From positions 8,287,214-8,351,213 of the forward strand of contig OZ025869.1 in assembly GCA_964019415.1 (NCBI GenBank): a DNA stretch of 64,000 nucleotides. The letters run 5' to 3'. Below are positions 55,972-64,000 of the stretch, in pieces. Both the position numbers and the translations under genes were made by a program. Source of the DNA: Ianthella basta (taxonomy: Eukaryota > Porifera > Demospongiae > Verongiida > Ianthellidae). Below the pieces are notes generated by a model that was not told the DNA's origin, ran no database searches, and saw only the letters and a list, made by a program, of their open reading frames with translations. The stretch's first letter is position 1. Every line of letters starts with the position of its first letter.

Positions 55972-56397
55972 TCCTTGTGGTTTACTTATGCGGGTGAGTG
56001 GATGTGAATGCTATGTGCCAGTGGCTGGGCGCCAATGAGGTCATAATACGGTAATGGCTGTCAGGTGAAATGTGTAGGAACTGCTGAATTTGATTTGACA
56101 ATGTCTTTTGTTTGCATGACACTACATGGAGTGGTTATTGTAGGAAAATGTACTTCAATTGACCAATGACCTCATGTTGATCACTGTAAATGTGTGTGGG
56201 TGTGGGTGGGTGTGGGTGTGTCTGTGTGTGTGACTGTGTGGTTGGTGTGTGCACATGCATGTGTTAGAATAAGTCTGTCTTTTAGTGTTTCGGTCACTTC
56301 ACTTTTGTATGCCCAACTCTGGAGTCTGTCCCTGTCTAGGAAGGGTGCGTTGCACTGATGACGGCCAAGTAGCCAGAAACAGCTGACAGCAGCTGTC
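55966..56397 (+). other. 432-nt retrozyme-like monomer bounded by two hammerhead cleavage sites
   Basis: The stretch from the predicted cleavage site of HH5 to that of HH6 would be released as a linear 432-nt RNA with 5'-OH and 2',3'-cyclic phosphate ends from any plus-strand transcript, ready for circularisation. It begins TGCAACTCC and ends CAGCTGTC, and is largely non-coding, with a GTGGGTGTGGGTG-rich tract. It is mirrored at 62,904-63,335 on the minus strand. Confidence 0.75.
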
Positions 56398-56403
56398 TGC
56401 AAC
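56349..56403 (+). ncRNA. compact type I hammerhead ribozyme HH6
   Basis: Stem I GTTGCA/TGCAAC, perfect. Core CTGATGA at 56355-56361. Stem II GGC-CAAGTA-GCC. GAAA at 56376-56379. Stem III is a perfect 7-bp ACAGCTG/CAGCTGT with loop ACAG. Cleavage is predicted after C56397. The whole motif is 55 nt. Confidence 0.88.
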
Positions 56404-56672
56404 TCCCTGTGTGTTGTATGATCGTACTGCATACATGCCACACTGTGTGTATATATATATGTGTTAGGTGCATATACGTAGGATCTGTTGTGTGATATAC
56501 TGATTACAAGTCAATCACATGCTACAGTGTTCCCCGTCATGTGGCATTCATGTGGACCAATCGCTGAACAGATTTTGACGATTTGCTCCTTGTGTCATGC
56601 ACTGATAATATGCATGATGTCAGCATGTATACACAAAAGTCTGCATTCATATTATGATACCAATTAAAAGCA

Positions 56673-58727
56673 TCATTTGGACAGAGACAATCTGTGGGTT
56701 ACATCTGTGAAGAACAACAAAGCTGTTTCAAATGATTCTCCATTGTCATTTACAACACTGTCAAATATGCTTTCCAGTGAAAACTTCCTTTCGAATGCTT
56801 CTTCTCTCATAGCTTTTTTCTGCTGGTCATCACTCAATGGGTCCATCCCATAAGCCTTCGGTGCAGTGATATGTCCTCCACTGCTCTCATAGCTTGCAAC
56901 TGCATCCGAAGGTAATGGCAATAATGCAGATGGGATATCCTTTGTTCGATTGTCTCGTAGTTGTAGTTCATTTGGTATGCCTCGTGGCATACTGTCCTTG
57001 TGCCCTAAGCACGTGTATGCGTTGATGAACAAAAGAGCCAGGGTAAAAGCATACAATGATCTTATGGTTGTGTAATTATGTCTCAATTGTATATCTAGCT
57101 TGTATAAGATGTATAGCAACACTGCATGTTTAAAGTAAAGCTAACAGCACTAGGTGTGTTTCATGATATTACAATAAATGTACATACCTGGAATGCGGTG
57201 ACTGTTCCAGGCTGCAATGAAACGAGATAATCCAACATTGGCAACCTGTATTACAAGCCAGGAGCAGCAGTACTGGTGCAGTGGATGGTCGGTGATTTTT
57301 CCAGCTTCTAGCATCTTGACGAGCACTGCCTTAATTGGGTAGTTCACCCTCTGATTTACCTCCACCCACATTCTCTCGACAGTGTGATTCTATGTATGAA
57401 GTGTGCAGATGCAAATATAAACAAATGTATAAGTTGTGCACAGTCAATGTGCATTTAATGGCTACACTAACATTACTCTTCAGTAGATTCCAAATATAAT
57501 TATAATAATTATTATACATCCATTTGCAGGTATAGCTAGCTGTTACAGTACTGTACTTCAGCATTACATTTACATAATATATAGTACGAAAGTAATAATA
57601 TACCTTTTTTGATGATGAAGCAATAAAGGACGGCTTGTCAGTGCAGTTCCTGTGGTCAGCCAAGCCTTCATGCACATGGAGCATCAAGACCCATTCACTT
57701 CCATGGTCAACCCGCACCTGGTCCCACAGTCCATACTGCATTACCATACTTCTACAAAGACAAAATGAAGCATATATATATAAACTATATTAGAGTGTAC
57801 ATCAGTGTGCATCATCATTATTATAGGGCTGTGCTTGTATATGCTCACCTGTATAGATGATCATAAATAATGACACAGTTCTTTATTGGCATTGATACAA
57901 ACCCGACAATTTTTCCACTGAATCCATCAATTGCACAGACATGGGTGCATCCAAACATTACGAGCTTTTCATTCTGGTCAATATGCACCTTTTCACCAAA
58001 GTAGTCTGCCCTGTAGGGAACTGGATTGGTGTGTTGCAAAGTACGGGTCTGGCGCACTGCATGGTGAGATGGATCAACCCTTTTCAGAGCAGCTCCAATG
58101 CGTATCTCTGAAACTCGGTAACCCTGAGCTGCTAAAAAGCCTGCCATCATCTTCCTCCCATAGCTGGGACCAACCTGGGTGATGTACAATAGTAGTGATA
58201 TCAGTTCAGGTATTTCATGTAGGTTAAGGGATGGGAACTATGGATGTCTGCAAATCCCAGCATAGGATAAGACACTGCATGCATTTTCCTGTGATGTCAC
58301 AGGTTGAAGGTTATTATTTAGGACATAGGCCACACACACAAGCTTAAAGCACGACGTCATTCACTGCAGAGTGTTAGATCATTATGCCAATCAGAACACA
58401 GGGCACGGTGAGACAAACAAGCACGCACGGGGATGAGAAACTACGAATTTATTTTGCCTGGCCTAATTATAAGGTGACTCCGTGCGTTAACTAGCTCTAG
58501 CTAACCTTAGCAATCCCAGATGCAACAACTTTATCGAGGTGAAGGTCCGACAGACCAGACGATGAAGTAATACCATGGCTGGCGCAGAATCGTCGGACAC
58601 TCCTTTCACTAAACCCTCGCTCCCCTGGATACCTCGCCTGTAGCTCCACGGCTATTTGAGCGTGGGTCATTCCCCTTTGTAATATGTCATGCTGAACTTG
58701 CGCGTACAGTCCTGGAACCTTCTCCAT
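56673..58727 (-). CDS. integrase-fold (DDE) transposase, intact, 5 exons, 409 aa
   Basis: Minus-strand exons 58506-58727, 57849-58174, 57604-57751, 57188-57389 and 56673-57004 join with GT-AG borders into 410 codons with no stop. Residues 1-74 form a helix-turn-helix-like region (MTHAQIAVELQARYPGERGF, SERSVRRF). The core has D140 in HIDQNEKLVMFG, D198 in VRVDHGSEW and E237 in NHTVERMW, giving a D-57-D-38-E spacing as in integrase/IS3-like enzymes. The C-terminal exon starts GHKDSMPRGIPNE. The start ATG (58727) follows the RING gene on the same strand by 366 bp. This family resembles the IS3EU/Ginger-related eukaryotic transposons; the exact superfamily is not certain. The last three exons are copied in the palindrome's right arm. 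Confidence 0.9.
58175..58505 (-). other. intron 1 of transposase gene
   Basis: Contains no other feature. The donor is GTTAGC and the acceptor CACCCAG. Confidence 0.7.
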
Positions 58728-58786
58728 CACAGATAGAACCGCCAAAATTAGATTTTCGACGCCAGTACTAGCGATATCATAGTTTG

Positions 58787-58858
58787 GCCAGCTAGACCAT
58801 CGCATCAGGCGCCAGGGGCCCCTCGGCGCTTGTTGGGACGGTCTAGCTAGCCAGACTA
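58787..58858. repeat. short hairpin insertion between RING and transposase genes
   Basis: Inverted ends GGCCAGCTAGACC and GGTCTAGCTAGCC surround a GGCGCC/GGCGC-rich loop. It is absent from the third transposon copy at 54.9 kb, so it was inserted (or lost) after the copies separated. Confidence 0.65.
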
Positions 58859-59093
58859 GTGATATCACGGCCAAAAACTTTCGATATCGGAACAAGTCGA
58901 AGGCGCTTCAGATCGTTCACGATACCTTTCGTTATTGTTACGAACCATGAATGAAGTCAGCATAAATAACTTGTTACAAGATTATATCAAGTTAATGAAT
59001 GGATAAAACAGTAACTCAATGGCAGTGAACATGATGCCACAGTACTAGTTAAATAGAGCAGGTCCTGGCTATCATGGTCCTCATCATGGTCAA

Positions 59094-60472
59094 TCATGGT
59101 GCTTCTTCCTCTCCGTTGACTGCAGCTGCTTCAATCTCGGTCACCTCCCCATGTAGGATGGGGGTTATCGCCTCAAGAAAATCATCCAATCCCTTCAACT
59201 GGGCTGTGTCAGCATATGCTCGTTCAGCTCGGCAGATTGGGCACTTCTTTGTCATTCCTTCTTCACCAGCATACCATGAATCTACACAGGACTGGCATCC
59301 GAGGATGCGCTTGCAGCATCTTGTATATATTATGGGAGGTGCCATGGGTGTCGAAATGCATATGTTGCAGCGGAAAGTGTCGAACAGAACTTGCTTAAGC
59401 CCAAGAGGCACCTTGCTCTCTGGAGTCAACTTCAGAACGGTCTGAAGGTCACGATGGATGCTTCTCACGTCCTCCATTATGGATGCAATTTCTGCCGAAC
59501 CACAATCACCCTTCTTTCTTTTTGCTGCCGGTGTCAAAGGACTGTCCTCATCATCGTCCTCATAGTCAGAAAGCACTGGCATCTTCCTTCCTTTTCCCTT
59601 TCCCCGCTTCTTCATAATCTCATCTTCTTTCACGCCAAAGAGCTTACGGCTACCCGTCTTCCAGAACTTGAAACCTAAAAATTAATTATTAAATTATTTA
59701 AAATCCAAGAATTTTGCTCATGATCAGTGCACACACTCATTCATAAATTTCTTGTATAATGTCATGTTTCTTGACACCAAAGCACTCACCTTGTGTGCCT
59801 GATGAATCTTCAAGTTCTAGACCATCCAGAGTAACCAGTGTATACTCTGCACCCCACCTCTGCCTCATGATATGCTTCACGTAAGAAACACTTGCTGTTG
59901 CATCTGTGACATCGATGTACGTTTGGCCTATTTTGTTGAAGGTAGGCTTTCCAGACGCCAGTCTGGACATGGTGGCTTGCACCACCTTTACACTCACCAA
60001 TGGCACACTTCTTCTTGCGATAAAAGGTGGCCTGGACGATGGCCCACTACTAGGGCCAGGTGTTGCAACTGTTGTCATATTCGAAGTGTTTGGTGCTTGG
60101 TTAGGCTGTCCCTGCACAACCATTGATGGCATGGTTAAGCCTACTTCAAGCGGCAAATCAAAGCTGGTTCCACTGGTGTCAGGGAAGTAAGCCCTGTTCC
60201 CGAATTCTTCTTGCAACCACACACTAGAAGGATCAAGCTACATGAGTAAGACAGAATAATGAAAGACTCGTTAGTACGATTTTGGACATTGTATATACGT
60301 ACGGAGCCCAGTGTCCTGGTCCCGAAACGTGCGAACACGCACTTCAACTATAGTGTAGACTAACCGAAAAAATTCTGGAGACTCTCTGTGGGGTGATCTG
60401 CTGAACAAGAAGGTCAACGGGTTCCTTCCCCTCGCGTACAAGCCTGACAATGTCTTCGCCGAACATAGACAT
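59094..60472 (-). CDS. RING-type accessory protein of integrase-type transposon, intact, 378 aa
   Basis: Exons 60365-60472, 59790-60237 and 59094-59674 with GT-AG borders give 379 codons with no lesion. The start ATG is at 60472. Residues 1-185 are a novel N-terminal region (WLQEEFGNRAYF; PTFNKIGQTYIDVTD) also found in the decayed copy. Then come a basic/acidic linker (KKRGKGKGRK, DYEDDDED) and a C4-rich RING/U-box-like domain at residues 288-334 (CNICISTP, CCKRILGCQSCVDSW, CPICRAE). The tandem arrangement with the transposase on the same strand is preserved in two copies, so it is an element gene rather than a captured host gene. Its role is unknown; ubiquitin ligation or transposase folding are guesses. 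Confidence 0.85.
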
Positions 60473-61487
60473 TCCGCATCCAGTAGCTAGCTAGCTAGTA
60501 CTCGCGCCGGCGGGAACTCTTTGAGGCAATTGTGCGCATGCGTACGAACTTGAAAACGAGCGCGCTGGATAAGTTTGTGGCAAATTCAAATTGAACGCCG
60601 ATGCATTTTCAACGATTTCTATAATTGCATCTATTCTGTCTTAGTCTTGTCCCCAGCTCACTTCCGGCCTCCATTTTACCATGGCCATGATAAAATGGAG
60701 GCCGGAAGTGGGCTAGGGACAGGGTACCATTTTAGGTCGTAACACCTCAGCGCCTGACCGGAAGTCTTACAAAGTGGCCATGTGGGGTCAACAATAATAT
60801 ACACACAACGAACACCGTGAGCACAGCTGTAAGTGTTGTCATGCAGTCTATCTAGATCTAGCCCTAAACTTTCTTCAACCAGCTTCCTCTGCAGCTGATT
60901 GTCCAGAGCATAGGACAAAACAGAAGACAGCAAACAATGAATGAATGCCAATGCATTCTGCCTCACACACACTGAATGAGACATACTGAACAGATGGACA
61001 CTGTGGTCTCTGCAGTAGAGAACACAGGCCAAGGAAGAACCATACTATATACAAACACAGACAGAGAGAGAAACACCAAACCTGAACTGCACACATGCTG
61101 TATGATACATTACACAATGTATAGAAAGTTAAAGTGGTTCATTATCACTATCAAGTGCATTAAAATTGGTATGGACAACTTGTACACTGACCAGGTCGGC
61201 ACCTGCTTCAAAGTACATGCAGGGACTTCAGAATTCTGCATTGCTGCAGAGTAAATTGAAAACTGCATGCCCATGTGACTGCACCATGGACCAATCACTA
61301 AGGAGCAAGTCGTCAAAATCTGTTCAGCGATTGGTCCACATGAATGCCACATGACGGGGAACACTGTAGCATGTGATTGACTTGTAATCAGTATATCACA
61401 CAACAGATCCTACGTATATGCACCTAACACACATGTATATACACACAGTGTGGCATGTATGCAGTACGATCTCACAACACACAGGGA
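60473..61487. other. palindrome spacer: hairpin and unrecognised sequence
   Basis: It holds the 5' flank of the RING gene, including an AGCTAGCTAG block and GCGCATGCG, and a 72-bp near-perfect hairpin at 60,649-60,720 (arms CACTTCCGGCCTCCATTTTA and complement). At about 61,290-61,487 comes the start of a hammerhead repeat that is a direct repeat of 62,711-62,897. No gene was seen. Confidence 0.5.
60649..60720. repeat. 72-bp hairpin repeat
   Basis: GTCCC..GCTCACTTCCGGCC is mirrored by GGCCGGAAGTGGGCTAGGGAC around CATGGCCATG. Arms of about 31 bp carry two mismatches. It looks like a solo miniature inverted repeat. Confidence 0.75.
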
Positions 61488-61542
61488 GTTGTAGACAGCT
61501 GCTGTCAGCTGTTTCTGGCTACTTGGCCGTCATCAGTGCAAC
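61488..61542 (-). ncRNA. type I hammerhead ribozyme HH7
   Basis: The same compact fold as HH6 (CTGATGA, GGC/GCC, GAAA, stem III ACAGCTG/CAGCTGT), with one stem I mismatch (TACAAC instead of TGCAAC). It lies 20 bp outside the inner end of the right palindrome arm. Confidence 0.82.
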
Positions 61543-61562
61543 GCACCCTTCCTAGACAGGGA

Positions 61563-62628
61563 CAGTATGGACTGTGGGACCAGGTGCGGGTTGACCATGG
61601 AAGTGAATGGGTCTTGATGCTCCATGTGCATGAAGGCTTGGCTGACCACAGGAACTGCACTGACAAGCCGTCCTTTATTGCTTCATCATCAAAAAAGGTA
61701 TATTATTACTTTCGTACTATATATTATGTAAATGTAATGCTGAAGTACAGTACTGTAACAGCTAGCTATACCTGCAAATGGATGTATAATAATTATTATA
61801 ATTATATTTGGAATCTACTGAAGAGTAATGTTAGTGTAGCCATTAAATGCACATTGACTGTGCACAACTTATACATTTGTTTATATTTGCATCTGCACAC
61901 TTCATACATAGAATCACACTGTCGAGAGAATGTGGGTGGAGGTAAATCAGAGGGTGAACTACCCAATTAAGGCAGTGCTAGTCAAGATGCTAGAAGCTGG
62001 AAAAATCACCGACCATCCACTGCACCAGTACTGCTGCTCCTGGCTTGTAATACAGGTTGCCAATGTTGGATTATCTCGTTTCATTGCAGCCTGGAACAGT
62101 CACCGCATTCCAGGTATGTACATTTATTGTAATATCATGAAACACACCTAGTGCTGTTAGCTTTACTTTAAACATGCAGTGTTGCTATACATCTTATACA
62201 AGCTAGATATACAATTGAGACATAATTACACAACCATAAGATCATTGTATGCTTTTACCCTGGCTCTTTTGTTCATCAACGCATACACGTGCTTAGGGCA
62301 CAAGGACAGTATGCCACGAGGCATACCAAATGAACTACAACTACGAGACAATCGAACAAAGGATATCCCATCTGCATTATTGCCATTACCTTCGGATGCA
62401 GTTGCAAGCTATGAGAGCAGTGGAGGACATATCACTGCACCGAAGGCTTATGGGATGGACCCATTGAGTGATGACCAGCAGAAAAAAGCTATGAGAGAAG
62501 AAGCATTCGAAAGGAAGTTTTCACTGGAAAGCATATTTGACAGTGTTGTAAATGACAATGGAGAATCATTTGAAACAGCTTTGTTGTTCTTCACAGATGT
62601 AACCCACAGATTGTCTCTGTCCAAATGA
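61563..62628 (+). pseudogene. duplicated 3' half of integrase-fold transposase gene
   Basis: Carries part of exon 3 (61563-61697), exon 4 (61912-62113) and exon 5 (62297-62628) of the transposase, identical in translation to the left arm, including D in VRVDHGSEW and E in NHTVERMW. Exons 1 and 2 with the first Asp are absent, so it cannot make a working enzyme. Confidence 0.92.
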
Positions 62629-62897
62629 TGCTTTTAATTGGTATCATAATATGAATGCAGACTTTTGTGTATACATGCTGACATCATGCATATTATCAGT
62701 GCATGACACAAGGAGCAAATCGTCAAAATCTGTTCAGCGATTGGTCCACATGAATGCCACATGACGGGGAACACTGTAGCATGTGATTGACTTGTAATCA
62801 GTATATCACACAACAGATCCTACGTATATGCACCTAACACATATATATATACACACAGTGTGGCATGTATGCAGTACGATCATACAACACACAGGGA

Positions 62898-62952
62898 GTT
62901 GCAGACAGCTGCTGTCAGCTGTTTCTGGCTACTTGGCCGTCATCAGTGCAAC
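62898..62952 (-). ncRNA. hammerhead ribozyme HH8 (mirror of HH6)
   Basis: Identical to 56349-56403 by palindrome symmetry. Confidence 0.88.
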
Positions 62953-63329
62953 GCACCCTTCCTAGACAGGGACAGACTCCAGAGTTGGGCATACAAAAGT
63001 GAAGTGACCGAAACACTAAAAGACAGACTTATTCTAACACATGCATGTGCACACACCAACCACACAGTCACACACACAGACACACCCACACCCACCCACA
63101 CCCACACACATTTACAGTGATCAACATGAGGTCATTGGTCAATTGAAGTACATTTTCCTACAATAACCACTCCATGTAGTGTCATGCAAACAAAAGACAT
63201 TGTCAAATCAAATTCAGCAGTTCCTACACATTTCACCTGACAGCCATTACCGTATTATGACCTCATTGGCGCCCAGCCACTGGCACATAGCATTCACATC
63301 CACTCACCCGCATAAGTAAACCACAAGGA

Positions 63330-63413
63330 GTTGCAGACAGCTGACATCACTCTAGTGGGCACATGCAGGGTGCTGTCAGCTGTTTCTGGCTGGTTGGCCT
63401 TCATCAGTGCAAC
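63330..63413 (-). ncRNA. hammerhead ribozyme HH9 (mirror of HH5)
   Basis: Identical to 55888-55971 by palindrome symmetry. With HH8 it bounds the mirrored 432-nt monomer at 62,904-63,335 on the minus strand. Confidence 0.88.
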
Positions 63414-64000
63414 ACACCCTAACCCTATAGCTACAGACAGCACTCTCGGGTACACAAATGCACATAGGCACAAAGATAAGCACTAACACACATGCTTTCG
63501 AATATGCTTTAGCAAAGTTACTTCTATGGCTGAACAGAAAAACAACGCACACCAACTCAAGCGTGTACATACATGCAATCATTAAGCACACATGCAACAC
63601 ATGCACACAACACACACGCACACATCACAAGCGCACAGACACACATACACGCACGCACGCACGCACGCACGCACCCCCCGACACTCACACTTACACAGAA
63701 CAGCGACAAACAAACACGCACACAAAAACCGACGATCATTTACTACTGTCTTCGATGACTCGAGCAGTCGCCTACCGTATGCACGCGTGCTGACGTCTAA
63801 ACGAGCCGTACCGCCCTTCTACGGAAAGCATGTCCTCCTGGCAACCGTCCTGGCACTGGCTAGAGACGAGCACTCGCCTACGTTCACAGTTCAGGCCACA
63901 GTTCATGCCAGAGCCTGGTATACGGGTCTTCCCCCTCTCTGGCGATGTCGCAATCCTCGTGCTCGCTTACTGTTACGTCATTATGCGTTTTGCGGTACGA

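Larger units (their letters stand above)
55301..57738. repeat. left arm of large palindrome
   Basis: The reverse complement of 61,563-64,000, with no length difference: all paired coordinates sum to 119,301 over 2,438 bp, and the encoded frames are identical. The inner end lies inside transposase exon 3. The outer end is limited only by the window edge on the right side. Confidence 0.97.
61563..64000. repeat. right arm of large palindrome (continues beyond window)
   Basis: The exact inverted counterpart of 55,301-57,738. Its inner boundary joins hammerhead-repeat sequence (CTAGACAGGGA) to transposase exon 3 at a shared CAG. Confidence 0.97.

Noticed and set aside
1-64000. tRNA or rRNA genes
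   Set aside because: No cloverleaf with a GTTCRANNC T-arm and no rRNA-like conserved block was found by eye. A covariance search would settle it.

Overview
This window looks like repeat-rich nuclear DNA of an invertebrate animal. Protein-coding exons are split by GT-AG introns. There are decayed exons of a TOR kinase (mTOR) and of a myeloid leukemia factor (MLF) homologue, and one intact host-type gene combining ankyrin repeats, a ROC/COR GTPase and Death-like domains. Retroelement and DNA transposon families typical of marine invertebrates are present. A sponge or another early-branching or marine metazoan fits best, but the species cannot be fixed from the sequence.

Region 1 (1-25 kb) is a broken, duplicated gene neighbourhood. 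Minus-strand mTOR exons occur at 1.28-4.30, 14.5, 16.4-17.2 and 21.3-21.4 kb, nearly all carrying stops, frameshifts or deletions. A 4-5 kb segmental duplication (about 2.1-6.1 kb against 20.0-24.7 kb) carries two long 21-bp minisatellites. An intact minus-strand gene of 1,043 codons (8,427-12,934) sits between them. A Penelope-like retroelement (PLE) joins directly to an mTOR exon at 17,174 and forms an 800-bp-arm palindrome with a hammerhead ribozyme motif in each arm.

Region 2 (25-38 kb) is transposon on transposon. A structurally complete PIF/Harbinger element (26,995-29,787) has TIRs, TTA target duplications and two genes. It is followed by an element encoding a RAG1-N-terminus-like zinc-binding/RING protein (N-RAG type, 30.48-36.17 kb). 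That element is split by a Ty3/gypsy element with integrase-before-RT order (Gmr1-like), which is itself split by a 722-bp TIR element carrying a helicase N-terminus. A LINE 3' fragment follows.

Region 3 (38-48 kb) holds a decayed tyrosine-recombinase (DIRS/Ngaro-like) retroelement with both catalytic arginines I can see changed to histidine, plus two fold-back inverted repeats and long stretches without recognisable genes.

Region 4 (48-64 kb) combines two things. The first is a family of two-gene DNA transposons (a RING protein plus an integrase-fold transposase): one copy has both reading frames fully intact (56,673-60,472), one is decayed (49.3-53.35 kb), and two are partial. The second is a dispersed non-coding repeat whose conserved core folds as a type I hammerhead ribozyme, with at least seven well-formed copies and two degenerate ones. 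Two adjacent plus-strand ribozymes bound a 432-nt monomer, which is the layout of retrozyme-like circular-RNA retroelements. A large palindrome (arms 55,301-57,738 and 61,563-64,000, running off the window) duplicates both the ribozyme dimer and the 3' half of the transposase gene.

Functionally, only the ankyrin-ROCO-Death gene, the Harbinger transposase and the two-gene integrase-type transposon look able to make full-length proteins. The remaining coding signal is fossil.
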